This document shows, piece by piece, positions 8,028 through 16,308 of a stretch of DNA of 34,072 bases. The stretch lies in assembly GCA_016209605.1 (NCBI GenBank), contig JACQVS010000265.1:1-34072 (forward strand), read 5' to 3'. The DNA comes from Planctomycetota bacterium. Lineage in GTDB: Bacteria; Planctomycetota; UBA8108; JACQVS01. Below the pieces are notes generated by a model. The model searched no databases, had not been told where the DNA came from, and was given only the letters and a program-made list of their open reading frames with translations. The position numbers and the translations under genes are program-made. Each line of letters begins with the position of its first letter. Position 1 is the stretch's first letter.

Positions 8028-8081
8028 ATAAGAAGACAAAAGCCTTGACGCGCCCCACACGGAGCGCTGAAGCCCCGAAAA

Positions 8082-8110
8082 GTTTAACCTAAATACAAAA
8101 TTGTAGTCAA
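8082..8110 (-). promoter_or_regulatory. Candidate promoter of the infC operon
   Basis: TTGACT (-35, 8105-8110) and TTAAAC (-10, 8082-8087) are separated by 17 bases on the minus strand. This would give a leader of about 60 bases before infC. The -35 matches the consensus at 5 of 6 bases; the -10 is poor. Readthrough from aspS is also possible. Confidence 0.4.
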
Positions 8111-8161
8111 TGGAATTTAGCGCGCTTTTCCAGATCCTCTTCCGACTCCAGCCACCAAGCT

Positions 8162-9988
8162 TCATTTTGAAACCAGCTCTCCCGCTCCGCCTGGCGGCGC
8201 CGGTCCGGCCCCCGGCTCCAGCCGGAGGCGCAGCTCCCGCAGCTGCAGCTCGGAGACCGGCCCTGGACAGCCGGTCATCGGGCAGGTGCCGCTCGCCGTC
8301 TTGGGGAAGGGGATGACCTCGCGGATGGTCTCGGCCCCGGCCAGCAGCATGACGAAGCGGTCCAGGCCCAGGGCGATGCCGCCGTGGGGCGGGGCGCCGT
8401 AGGAGAGGGCATCGAGGAGGAAGCCGAACTTTTGCTGCGCCTCCTCCTTGGTGATCTGGAGGACGTCGAAGAGGGCCTGCTGGACGTCCTGGCGGTGGAT
8501 GCGGATGCTGCCGCCGCCGAGCTCGAAGCCGTTATAGACGATGTCGTAAGCCCGCGCCCTGATCCGGCCCGGATCCTTGGAGAGCAGCTCCTCGTGCTCC
8601 TCTTTGGGGGAGGTGAAGGGGTGGTGGCAGGCCGCCCAGCGCTTCTCCTCTTCGTTCCACTCGACGAGAGGAAAGTCGACCACCCACAGCAGCTCCGAGC
8701 GGCTGGGGTCGATGAGGTTCAGCCGGCGGCCGAGATCGAGGCGCAGGAGGCCCAGGGAAGTCAAGGCGATCCGGTCCTGGTCGGCCACCATCAGGATCAG
8801 GTCGCCGGTTGAGGCCTGGGCCGCGGCCCGGAGGCGATGCAGCGCTTCGGGATCGAGAAACTTGGCGAAGGGGCCCTTGGGGCCATCGGACTCGAGCTTG
8901 AGCCACAAAAGCCCCTTGGCGCCGGCCCGCTTCACCAGCTCCTCGCCCTGATCGATTTCCTTGCGCGACAAGGTCTTGCCGCCGGAGAGGCAGAGGCCCC
9001 GCACCGATCCCCCGCCGGCGATGGCCTTCTTCAGCACCTGGTAATCCAGGCCCTTCACCGCCTCGGTCAAGTCGAAGAGCTTCAAGTCGAAGCGGACATC
9101 GGGAGCGTCCTTGCCGTACTCGCTCATCGCCTCGTCGTAGCTCAGGCGCGGCAGGGGGAGCCTCAGCTCCTTGCCGAGGATCTCCTTGAAGACCCGAGCC
9201 AGCAGGCGGTCGACGAGCGAGATGACATCGTTTTCCTTGACGAAGGCCATCTCGATGTCCACTTGCGTGAACTCCAGCTGGCGGTCGGCTCGCAGGTCCT
9301 CATCGCGGAAGCAGCGGGCGATCTGGTAGTAGCGGTCGAAGCCGGCGATCATGTAGATCTGCTTGTAGAGCTGCGGCGACTGGGGCAAGGCATAGAAGTT
9401 TCCCGGCTGCAGGCGCGAGGGGACCAGGAAGTCGCGCGCCCCCTCCGGCGTGCTGCGCGTCAGGAAAGGGGTTTCCAGGTCCAGGAAGCCTTCCGACTCG
9501 AGAAAGTTGCGGATGGCGCGCGTCACCCGGTAGCGCAACTGGATGTTCTTCTGCACCGTGCGGCGGCGCAAGTCCAGGTAGCGGTACTTGAGGCGGATCT
9601 CCTCGTTTTGATCGGCCGCCGCCAACTCGGCGATTTCGAACGGCGGAGTGCGGGAAGGATTGAGGATCTGGCAGCCTTCGGCCACCAGCTCCACCTCCCC
9701 GGTTTCGATCCTGGGATTGGCCATGCCGTCGGGGCGGATGCGGACCTTCCCCTGGACGGAAAGGACGTACTCGGGGCGGAGATCGGGCAGGACTTGCTGG
9801 TAAGGGCCGTTCACATCGAGGATCACCTGGGTGATGCCGTAGCGGTCGCGGAGATCGATGAACCTCAGGCTGCCGTGGTCGCGAAGGCTCTCCACCCAGC
9901 CGTTCAACACCACTTTTTGGCCGGCATGCGTCTTCCTCAGGTCTCCACAGGTGTGGGTCCGCTGGATCCAGCCGGAAGTGCTTTCCAT
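8162..9988 (-). CDS. aspS: Aspartate--tRNA ligase, probably non-discriminating (Asp/Asn)
   Basis: A class II synthetase of 608 residues with the bacterial layout: an OB-fold anticodon domain (about 5-110), a catalytic core with a GAD insertion in the middle, and motif 3 GIALGLDRFVMLLAG near the C-terminus. The OB-fold has His38 (RDHGSL) and Gly88 (RPDGMANP), where discriminating enzymes such as E. coli's carry Leu and Lys. These two residues are the published markers of non-discriminating AspRS, which also charges tRNA(Asn); the product is then amidated by GatCAB. The ATG at 9986-9988 has GAGG 6 bases upstream. A minus-strand TATAAT lies at 10102-10107, about 115 bases upstream. Confidence 0.95.
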   Translation of the reverse strand: MESTSGWIQRTHTCGDLRKTHAGQKVVLNGWVESLRDHGSLRFIDLRDRYGITQVILDVNGPYQQVLPDLRPEYVLSVQGKVRIRPDGMANPRIETGEVELVAEGCQILNPSRTPPFEIAELAAADQNEEIRLKYRYLDLRRRTVQKNIQLRYRVTRAIRNFLESEGFLDLETPFLTRSTPEGARDFLVPSRLQPGNFYALPQSPQLYKQIYMIAGFDRYYQIARCFRDEDLRADRQLEFTQVDIEMAFVKENDVISLVDRLLARVFKEILGKELRLPLPRLSYDEAMSEYGKDAPDVRFDLKLFDLTEAVKGLDYQVLKKAIAGGGSVRGLCLSGGKTLSRKEIDQGEELVKRAGAKGLLWLKLESDGPKGPFAKFLDPEALHRLRAAAQASTGDLILMVADQDRIALTSLGLLRLDLGRRLNLIDPSRSELLWVVDFPLVEWNEEEKRWAACHHPFTSPKEEHEELLSKDPGRIRARAYDIVYNGFELGGGSIRIHRQDVQQALFDVLQITKEEAQQKFGFLLDALSYGAPPHGGIALGLDRFVMLLAGAETIREVIPFPKTASGTCPMTGCPGPVSELQLRELRLRLEPGAGPAPPGGAGELVSK

Positions 9989-10101
9989 TTTAAACCTCGA
10001 CTTTGAAATCTCATTTTCATGGCCAGGAAACAGCGCTTCCCCCGCGCCGGATTTCTATGCCGGGGGCGATGGAAGCCTGCTCAACTGTTTCAAAAACGGA
10101 A

Positions 10102-10107
10102 ATTATA
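10102..10107 (-). promoter_or_regulatory. Candidate -10 box upstream of aspS
   Basis: A perfect TATAAT on the minus strand, about 115 bases before the aspS ATG. No good -35 is seen 16-18 bases upstream. The leader would contain a CCCCCG/CGGGGG hairpin (10039-10044 with 10061-10066). The sequence just upstream (GTCGCGGGCGAAACCC on the minus strand) resembles part of the dispersed repeat. Confidence 0.4.
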
Positions 10108-10151
10108 GTGGTAGGGTTTCGCCCGCGACAGAGGAAATCCCGGAAAATCAA

Positions 10152-13100
10152 TCAGGCCTTTCCCTTCTCGGGCTCGTAAAGCAAGTAGAGGTCTTGAGCC
10201 CCGGAGGTGCTCAGATAACTTTCCCGGAAGGCGCCGGGAATGCCCTGGATCAGGGATCCCAGGAACCTGACCGCCTCGGACAGGGCCTCCTGCCCGGCCT
10301 CGGAGAATCCCCGCTTGAAGTAAAAGTCGGACTGCAGGTAGTAAATCTGCCAGATGAGGTCCATGAACTGGAACTGCCGGGCCAGCTTTTCGGCATTTTG
10401 CAGGTATCGCTCCGCCCGCGCGCTGTCTCCTTCCTTGATCTGCGCCTCCAGCCTTCCCATGGCCATGAGGTAGCGGCAGCGCAGGTAAATGAGGTTCAAT
10501 TTTTTGGTCAGGTAGAATCCCTCCTCGAAGAAGACGTAAATTTGCTCGACAGGACTGTTGCCGCCGGCGCTGCCCGCGGCGCCGGCCGGTCCCAGTCCAT
10601 GCTTGAGCAGCGCCAGGCCGTACTCCAGATAAATCTGAGCCAGATCCCGCTCGCTCTGCTTCTCCTTGAAAATGGCCAGGGCCTTGTCGAAGGCGCTGCA
10701 GGAACCCTTGAAGTCGCCGCTGCTCAGGAGGATCTTCCCTTCCAGGAGCAGCGCCCGCCCCTCCACCACGGGCAGGAGGAGGCGCCGGCCGACCTCCTTC
10801 AGCTGATTGAGGGTGCGGTCGACCTCGGAATACTTGCCTAGCAGCAGATACAGCTGGGCGCGCAACTCCAGGATGGGGACGGCCAGCATCTGATTCTTGA
10901 CTTCCTGGAAGTAAATGATGCCCCGCGCCGCCAGGTCCAGGGCGTTCTGGAAGTTCCCCCCTTGCAGGGCGATATGGCATTGCAGCTCGAGGTTGTTGAG
11001 GACCATCATCTCATGCTCGTCCCACTGCGGGTTGGGCTTTTTCTGCGGCAGGCCCAGGTACTTCGAGGCCTTGGGCAGGTCCCCGCGGTCGATGCAGATG
11101 CGCGAGCAGGTGAAGCAGATCTCCCGGAAGCTCTTGGGATTCTCCAGCTTGTCATTGGCTCCCAGGGCCTGGCCCAGAAACGTCTCCGCCTCCTCGTAGC
11201 GCCCCAACAGGCGATGGGCTTCTCCTAAATGTTTGAGCACCTCCAGGGAACCCCAGGCGTCCTCCGTCTGCTCGTAAAGTTCCAGCGCATGATCGAGGGC
11301 AAGGCGGGCCTTCCCCGGCTGGTTCAAGAGGAGATGGAGGGCGCCGAGATGCCGATGGCAGTCTGCCTCGTGCTGCAGCAAGCCCAGCTTGCGCATCAGG
11401 GTAGAGCAAAGCCGGTACTGCTTGAGGGAGTTCTCGAACTTGCCGCTGCAATAGAAGTACCCGCCGAGATAGTACAAGGTGAGGGCGACAAAGCCCGCCT
11501 CGTTGCGCCCATCGAGGAGCTTGAGCCCGGTGCGGTAGTACTGCAGCGCCTCCTGGCTGTTCCCCAGCTGCAGGTGGTTCTCCGCCGTCCGAAGATGGAG
11601 ATGACCTTTGAAGACCAGGTCGGTGATCACCGGCTGAGAGGCCTCCACGCGCTCGCAGTAGCGCAAGCTTTCCACGAAGCTGCCGCGGTCCCTGAACAAG
11701 GTGGCGAATCCCAAAAGCAGGCGCAGCAGGCTGGGAGTGGTCCCTTTCCCCTTCAGCAGCTCGTAGGCCTCCTGAAAGTGCTGCCCGCTCTTGCGGTACT
11801 CGCCCAGGCGGCGTTCGGCGTCGGCCAGCTCGATCAGGACATCGGCCTGGGAGGCCTCGCAGTCCGGCGAACCGGCCAGGACCGGCCCCGGCAGCTCCTG
11901 CAGGCTCTGGAGGATAAGCATCGCCACCCGGGTGTTCCCCACCAGCGACTCCAGACGGGCCAGCTGGTAGTTGAGCTCGAAGTAAAGCGGCTGGTCGTCC
12001 AGGCACTGCTCGAGCACCTCGCGGTAAATTTCAATGGCCTTGCGGGGATGGAAGATGGAGGTGTATCGCTTGGCCGCCGCGAGGCCGTACCGGATGCCTT
12101 TTTCCGACTTGCCGGCTCGCAGGAAGTGGTAGGCCAGCTTGCGGGGATCATCTTCCTGGCCCTGCCGCAGTCGCTCCTCGAGCAGTTCCCCCGCACGCAG
12201 GTGGATCTTCAAGCGCTCCTCCTGGGTCGCCATCTGGTAAAAGATGTCCCTGGCGCTGCGATGGGTGAAGGAGAAGCGGTCCGTCTTGCCTTCGCCATCG
12301 TCGCGCAGCAAGCGCTCCTTCTTGAGGGTGAGAAGGGTCTGGATGATCTTGCCGGGCTGGATGCCGGCGAGCTGCGTCGCCACCGCCAGCTCGCAGGCGT
12401 TTCCGTAAACGGCAAAAGACAAGCCTAACTGCCGGGCCTCAGGATCGAGGTTGTGGATGCGGGCCTTGAGCTCGCGGCGCATCTTGGCGGGGATGTACTC
12501 CTTCTCGATGTCGCCGGTGTACTTCCAGCCCTCCAGCGACCGCGCCAGCTTCTGGTTGCCGATGAAGTACTCGAGGATCTCATGCAGCACGCCCGCATTG
12601 CCATCGCTCTCCTCATAGAGCCGGCCGAGGAACTCTGGAGGGAACTGCCGCGGGCCGAACATCGACTCGACCACCCGCTCGAGCTCCTCGCGGTCGAACC
12701 GCTCCAGGGCGATCTCCCGCAAGTGGCTGCGGATTTCCGGGGCCAGGAGATGGCGGCGCATGGCCGGGGTTTCCAGCTCATCCTCGCGCACGGCGGCGAG
12801 AAACAGGATCTGCGCCTGGGGGCGGTCGTTCTTGACGATAAGCTCGATCACGGTCCGGAGGATTTTCAGGAACTCCTCCTCGGCGTGCTCGAGCTGAAAA
12901 AAAACCAGCACCAGAGGGGTCTTCTGGCAGGCCTCCAGCAATCCCTTCGCCAGGGCTGGCAGGCAATCGGGCGGGCTCACGGGCACGAGCGGAAGGGCTG
13001 GTCCGCCCTCAGCCGGGGGCGCCGCCGGTCCGCCGGCCTGCCCCAGCCACTTCAAGTACAGCTCCAGCGGCCGGTCAAAAGGCCCCGGCTTGCCCCCCGA

Positions 13101-14516
13101 TTGTCCCGAGAGCAAATGGAACAACTTCATCAGAAAGCGCTTGAGGTTCTTCTTCTCCGCCGCCGCCGCCTTCTGGAAGGTCAGCTTGATGAAATTGACG
13201 CCTTGGATCTCGACGTAGCGTTTGAATTCCTTGACCAGCCGGCGCTTCCCGATCCCCGGCTCGCCGCGGATCAGGAAGAACCGGCTGGCGGGAGGGGGCG
13301 GCAGCTCGTGATCGCCATCGCGAGCGGCCTCGGGAAGGGACGGCGAAAGGTTCGTCCCTTCCTCGGGGGAGAGGGAGCCCACCTTGAAAACGGTGTGGAA
13401 AAGGCTCTTGAACTCCTCGAGCTGCTGGGCCCGGAAAAGGCACGGGGAGCTTTTCAGATAGCTGCGGATGGTCTCCGGAGTCTCGAGCGGGAACTGGGCC
13501 GAAAACAGCTGGTTGAGGTCTTGAATGACCGCGTTGGCGCTTGGATACCGGTCCGCCGGCTTCTTCTGCAAGAGGCGCAGCAGGATGCGGCTGAACTCCT
13601 CCGGCACCGCGGGATCGTAATACTGGGGCGGCAGCGGCTCGGTCTCGAGATGCCATTTCAAGATGGCGAGGTTGGACTGGCCCTGGAACGGCAAGGCGCG
13701 GGTCAGGACCTGAAAGAGCACCATGCCCAGGGAGTAGAGGTCGGTGCGGCGGTCGACCTGCACCCCCAGGATGGTCTCCGGAGCGATGTAATAGGAGGTG
13801 CCGAAGATCTTCTTGCCGCCGAAGTCCTTCTCCCGTTTGGTCAAGCCGAAGTCGATCAGCTTGACCACGACTCCCCCCTCGCCGCCGGCGCCTTCCGAGG
13901 CCGGCGGTTTCGCGGCCGCCAGGATGTTTCCGGGCTTGATGTCGCCGTGCACCAGGCCGCGCGAGTGGATGAACTCGAGGGCGCGCAGGATGTCGACGAA
14001 CAAGCCGAGCAGCTTGAGCAGCTCGCCCCGGTCCTTCATGTTGAGATGGCGCGTCGCCTTGAGGAGTTGAATCCCATCGACGTACTCCGAGGTGAAGAAG
14101 TACTCCGAGGTCCGGCGATCGTGGCCGAAGTCGAAAACCCGCGCCAGGTTTGGGTGGATCAGCTGCGACAAGGCCAGGAACTCATTTTTCAAAATGGAAG
14201 CGCTTTTGGCGCCGGCGCGGTCCCGGCGCAGCTGCTTGAGGGCCAGCAGGCGATTGGCGTTGAGAAGGTCTTCGACCAGGAAGACCGAGCCCATGCCTCC
14301 GCTCCCCAGCTCTTTCACGACGCGGTAGCGCAGATCGATCACCTCGCCGGGCTGTCGCATCGGCGGCGGCGATGGAGGAGCGCCCTTCTCTTCCGGCGAA
14401 GCTGGACTGGATGGATTCGCCAAGCCTGCCGGACACTCAGGATTCGACGGATTTTCTGTCACGTGAACCGATAATCTGAAACTGCCAAAGCGAGAATTTA
14501 CCCGTTCAGAAAACAA
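10152..14516 (-). CDS. Large Ser/Thr protein kinase with NTPase-like and TPR regions
   Basis: A cytoplasmic signalling protein of 1454 residues with no membrane segment seen. A Pro/Ser-rich N-terminus (1-52) precedes a kinase domain (about 63-340): Gly loop ELGSGGMGSVF (69-79), Lys94, catalytic HGDIKPGN with Asp192 (Gly replaces the usual Arg, so non-RD), IDFG with Asp222, and APE (245-247). A STAND/AAA-like NTPase region follows (about 410-760), whose P-loop reads GEPGIGKRR (418-426), lacking the usual Ser/Thr after Lys424. The rest (about 760-1430) is alpha-helical with many TPR-like repeats (for example ALQYYRTGLKLLDG, SLKQYRLCSTLMRKLG). The architecture resembles bacterial kinase-ATPase-TPR sensors; substrate and signal are unknown. 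The start is uncertain: TTG 14516, an internal GTG, or ATG at residue 53 just before the kinase domain. Confidence 0.9.
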   Translation of the reverse strand: MFSERVNSRFGSFRLSVHVTENPSNPECPAGLANPSSPASPEEKGAPPSPPPMRQPGEVIDLRYRVVKELGSGGMGSVFLVEDLLNANRLLALKQLRRDRAGAKSASILKNEFLALSQLIHPNLARVFDFGHDRRTSEYFFTSEYVDGIQLLKATRHLNMKDRGELLKLLGLFVDILRALEFIHSRGLVHGDIKPGNILAAAKPPASEGAGGEGGVVVKLIDFGLTKREKDFGGKKIFGTSYYIAPETILGVQVDRRTDLYSLGMVLFQVLTRALPFQGQSNLAILKWHLETEPLPPQYYDPAVPEEFSRILLRLLQKKPADRYPSANAVIQDLNQLFSAQFPLETPETIRSYLKSSPCLFRAQQLEEFKSLFHTVFKVGSLSPEEGTNLSPSLPEAARDGDHELPPPPASRFFLIRGEPGIGKRRLVKEFKRYVEIQGVNFIKLTFQKAAAAEKKNLKRFLMKLFHLLSGQSGGKPGPFDRPLELYLKWLGQAGGPAAPPAEGGPALPLVPVSPPDCLPALAKGLLEACQKTPLVLVFFQLEHAEEEFLKILRTVIELIVKNDRPQAQILFLAAVREDELETPAMRRHLLAPEIRSHLREIALERFDREELERVVESMFGPRQFPPEFLGRLYEESDGNAGVLHEILEYFIGNQKLARSLEGWKYTGDIEKEYIPAKMRRELKARIHNLDPEARQLGLSFAVYGNACELAVATQLAGIQPGKIIQTLLTLKKERLLRDDGEGKTDRFSFTHRSARDIFYQMATQEERLKIHLRAGELLEERLRQGQEDDPRKLAYHFLRAGKSEKGIRYGLAAAKRYTSIFHPRKAIEIYREVLEQCLDDQPLYFELNYQLARLESLVGNTRVAMLILQSLQELPGPVLAGSPDCEASQADVLIELADAERRLGEYRKSGQHFQEAYELLKGKGTTPSLLRLLLGFATLFRDRGSFVESLRYCERVEASQPVITDLVFKGHLHLRTAENHLQLGNSQEALQYYRTGLKLLDGRNEAGFVALTLYYLGGYFYCSGKFENSLKQYRLCSTLMRKLGLLQHEADCHRHLGALHLLLNQPGKARLALDHALELYEQTEDAWGSLEVLKHLGEAHRLLGRYEEAETFLGQALGANDKLENPKSFREICFTCSRICIDRGDLPKASKYLGLPQKKPNPQWDEHEMMVLNNLELQCHIALQGGNFQNALDLAARGIIYFQEVKNQMLAVPILELRAQLYLLLGKYSEVDRTLNQLKEVGRRLLLPVVEGRALLLEGKILLSSGDFKGSCSAFDKALAIFKEKQSERDLAQIYLEYGLALLKHGLGPAGAAGSAGGNSPVEQIYVFFEEGFYLTKKLNLIYLRCRYLMAMGRLEAQIKEGDSARAERYLQNAEKLARQFQFMDLIWQIYYLQSDFYFKRGFSEAGQEALSEAVRFLGSLIQGIPGAFRESYLSTSGAQDLYLLYEPEKGKA

Positions 14517-14537
14517 AGTCGAAGAAGCATACGATGA

Positions 14538-14577
14538 CCGGGCCGGCCCGGCGATGAGATTACGGGAACCCGGTAAT
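14538..14577. promoter_or_regulatory. Two palindromes upstream of the kinase gene
   Basis: CCGGGCCGGCCCGG (14538-14551) is a perfect 14-base palindrome. ATTACGGGAACCCGGTAAT (14559-14577) is a near-perfect inverted repeat with one extra base. Both lie in the 164-base gap between the divergent kinase and nucleotidyltransferase genes, so they could be operators or hairpins in the kinase leader. No known binding site is recognised. Confidence 0.35.
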
Positions 14578-14617
14578 TTATCACCACGAAGGCAGGAAGA
14601 AGAATCTTTTTATTTTA

Positions 14618-14641
14618 GGTTGCGGGCGAAGCCCGCATTAT
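14618..14641 (+). repeat. Dispersed intergenic repeat, copy C (right half only)
   Basis: These 24 bases match the right end of copy A (GGTTGCGGGC...CATTA plus a final T), with the GCGGGC-GAA-GCCCGC hairpin, but the 17-base inverted repeat of the left half is absent. It sits 40 bases before the nucleotidyltransferase ATG. Confidence 0.8.
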
Positions 14642-14666
14642 GGCGGGTGTATTCGCTCGAAACGGA

Positions 14667-14672
14667 TATAAT
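14667..14672 (+). promoter_or_regulatory. -10 box directly upstream of the MNT/HEPN pair
   Basis: A perfect TATAAT ends 8 bases before the ATG at 14681. Transcription would start at or within about two bases of the ATG, so the mRNA would be leaderless; no ribosome-binding site is present. The -35 region (about 14644-14649) is weak. Confidence 0.55.
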
Positions 14673-14680
14673 CAAGAGTC

Positions 14681-15049
14681 ATGTCTCGAGCGTTCAAGAC
14701 CACCCTCCTCGACCGCAGCCTCCGCCGGGAAAAGCAAGAAAACGAAAAAGCCAGGCATTCGGCCATCAGGAAGCTTTTGCGGATCTTGCCCAGGCTGGCG
14801 GAAAAATATGGCTTCAGCCAGGCCTACATCTTCGGCTCGCTGGCGAAAAAAGGGCGATTCCACAAAAATTCCGACATCGATCTTGCGGTTTCAGGGCTGA
14901 GTGATGAATACTTATTCCGGTTCGGGGCCGAGCTGTCTGAGTGCATGGGCCGCGAGGTAGATGTGCTCCAGGTGGAGCAGCTGAAAAAACGACCCCACCT
15001 CAACCAACGTATTCTCGAAGCGGCAATCGAATGGAAGAAGAAAAGCTGA
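14681..15049 (+). CDS. MNT-type nucleotidyltransferase (antitoxin-like)
   Basis: A small DNA-polymerase-beta-like nucleotidyltransferase of 122 residues. The signature is GS (residues 52-53) followed by 11 residues and then DID in SDIDLAV, a Mg-binding motif (MntA typically has GS-x10-DxD). In characterised MNT/HEPN systems such as MntA/HepT, the nucleotidyltransferase AMPylates and silences the HEPN ribonuclease. The partner gene starts inside its 3' end (19-base overlap), which supports that role. The N-terminal ~30 residues are basic and helical. Expression may be leaderless from the adjacent TATAAT. The family is clear; the antitoxin role is inferred from the pairing. Confidence 0.88.
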   Translation: MSRAFKTTLLDRSLRREKQENEKARHSAIRKLLRILPRLAEKYGFSQAYIFGSLAKKGRFHKNSDIDLAVSGLSDEYLFRFGAELSECMGREVDVLQVEQLKKRPHLNQRILEAAIEWKKKS

Positions 15050-15498
15050 GCCTGCTCAAGGCGGATCTATCCGGCCAGCTGAAGCTGATCGATGCGGTCT
15101 TCAAAAAGATCGCCCGGCGGAAAAAGGGGTATGCTAAAAACCCGCAGGCCCTTGAAAGCCTGGCGTACCAGCTCCACAACCTCTACTGCGCCTTTGAAGA
15201 CCTCTTCAAGATCGTGGCCGATCATTTCGAAAACCAGGTCTCCGGCCGGAACCGCTGGCATCAGGAACTCATGAGCCGGATGAAAGTGGACCTTCCCGGC
15301 ATCAGGCCAGCCCTGGTGTCTGAATCGGCTTTCGAATGCCTTAACGAGTTGCTTCGCTTCCGGCACGTCTTCCGCCATGCCTACGGCTTTGAGCTGGAGG
15401 CCCCTAAACTGAAACTCGTTCTCCAGAAGGCCCAGATCCTCAAGAAAATCTATAAGCAGGATATCCCCAGATTTCTCAAACGGCTGGGGGGCAAATAA
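15031..15498 (+). CDS. HEPN/HepT-like protein (toxin-like partner of MNT)
   Basis: An all-helical protein of 155 residues. The ATG at 15031 overlaps the MNT gene by 19 bases, indicating translational coupling; an in-frame start further upstream at 14941 would only duplicate MNT coding sequence in another frame. The HEPN ribonuclease signature R-x4-H is present in RHVFRH within LLRFRHVFRHAYGFEL (about residues 109-124). The sequence ALESLAYQLHNLYCAFEDLFKIVADHFEN matches the usual HepT-like pattern of an early helix pair. Such proteins cleave RNA (often tRNA) until AMPylated by the partner. Assignment to a HepT-like family is confident; RNase activity is inferred. Confidence 0.83.
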   Translation: MEEEKLSLLKADLSGQLKLIDAVFKKIARRKKGYAKNPQALESLAYQLHNLYCAFEDLFKIVADHFENQVSGRNRWHQELMSRMKVDLPGIRPALVSESAFECLNELLRFRHVFRHAYGFELEAPKLKLVLQKAQILKKIYKQDIPRFLKRLGGK

Positions 15499-15519
15499 AT
15501 CGTCGCCGCGGCGATTTAT
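15495..15519. terminator. Inverted repeat at the end of the HEPN gene
   Basis: ATAAATCG (15495-15502) pairs with CGATTTAT (15512-15519), and the centre CGCCGCGGCG (15504-15513) is itself palindromic. It overlaps the HEPN stop codon (15496-15498). There is no T tract beyond the stem, so it is at best a weak terminator; it could instead bound the MNT/HEPN cassette. Confidence 0.4.
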
Positions 15520-15525
15520 CCTCGC

Positions 15526-15531
15526 TATAAT
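15526..15531 (+). promoter_or_regulatory. -10 box directly upstream of larB
   Basis: A perfect TATAAT ends 12 bases before the larB ATG (15544), predicting a leader of only about 5-6 bases and no room for a ribosome-binding site. No convincing -35 is seen. Confidence 0.55.
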
Positions 15532-15543
15532 GCCCGCTACGCC

Positions 15544-16305
15544 ATGAACCAAGAGAGTTTGAAGAAGCTGCTGGAGAAAGTGCGCTCCGGATCCTTGCCG
15601 GTCGATGAGGCCTTGCAGGAGATGCGGCACCTGCCGTTTGCCGAGCTGCCCTTTGCCAAAGTCGACTCCCATCGCGGCGTGCGCTGCGGCTTCCCCGAGG
15701 TCATCTTCTGCCAGGGGAAGACGCCGCAGCAGATTTCTCAGATCGCGCGGACCATTCTTGACCACTCGGACCTCCTCCTCGCCACCCGCGCCGGCCCCGG
15801 CGACTTCGAGGCCATTCGCGGCGTGGCGCCGGAGGCGCGGTATCACGACCAGGCCCGCTGCGTCACCGTCGAGCGTGGCGAGAAGAAGCCCGGCGCCGGC
15901 ATGGTGCTGATGATCAGCGCCGGCACCTCCGACATCCCGGTAGCCGAAGAGGCTCGGGTGACCGCCGAAATCATGGGTGCCCGCGTCGAGACCGTTTACG
16001 ATGCCGGCGTCGCCGGCATCCATCGCCTGCTCCACCAGACCGAGCGGATCATGGCCGCGAACGTCCTGGTCGTCGTCGCCGGAATGGAAGGCGCCCTCGC
16101 CAGCGTCGTCGGCGGGCTCGCCGAGGCGCCGGTCATCGCCGTGCCGACGAGCGTCGGTTACGGCGCCAGCTTCGGCGGGCTGGCGCCGCTCCTCACCATG
16201 CTCAACAGCTGCGCGGCCGGTGTCGCGGCAGTGAACATCGACAACGGCTTCGGCGCCGGCTACCTCGCCGCCCTCATCAACCGCCGCCGCGAGGGGAAAG
16301 ACTGA
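15544..16305 (+). CDS. larB: LarB, nickel-pincer cofactor biosynthesis (NaAD carboxylase/hydrolase)
   Basis: 253 residues, the normal LarB length. LarB carboxylates the pyridinium ring of nicotinic acid adenine dinucleotide at C5 and cleaves the phosphoanhydride, the first step to the Ni-pincer cofactor of lactate racemase and related enzymes. The C-terminal half is PurE-like (AIR carboxylase fold): ISAGTSDIPVAEEA, DAGVAGIHRLL, VVAGMEGALASVVGGL, and PTSVGYGASFGGLAPLLTMLNSCAAGVAAVNIDNGFGAG, a run typical of LarB rather than PurE. The ATG is chosen for the typical N-terminus; no ribosome-binding site is seen. It leads an operon with the next two genes (3- and 4-base gaps). No larC, larE or larA is visible in this window. 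Confidence 0.93.
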   Translation: MNQESLKKLLEKVRSGSLPVDEALQEMRHLPFAELPFAKVDSHRGVRCGFPEVIFCQGKTPQQISQIARTILDHSDLLLATRAGPGDFEAIRGVAPEARYHDQARCVTVERGEKKPGAGMVLMISAGTSDIPVAEEARVTAEIMGARVETVYDAGVAGIHRLLHQTERIMAANVLVVVAGMEGALASVVGGLAEAPVIAVPTSVGYGASFGGLAPLLTMLNSCAAGVAAVNIDNGFGAGYLAALINRRREGKD

Positions 16306-16308
16306 GCG

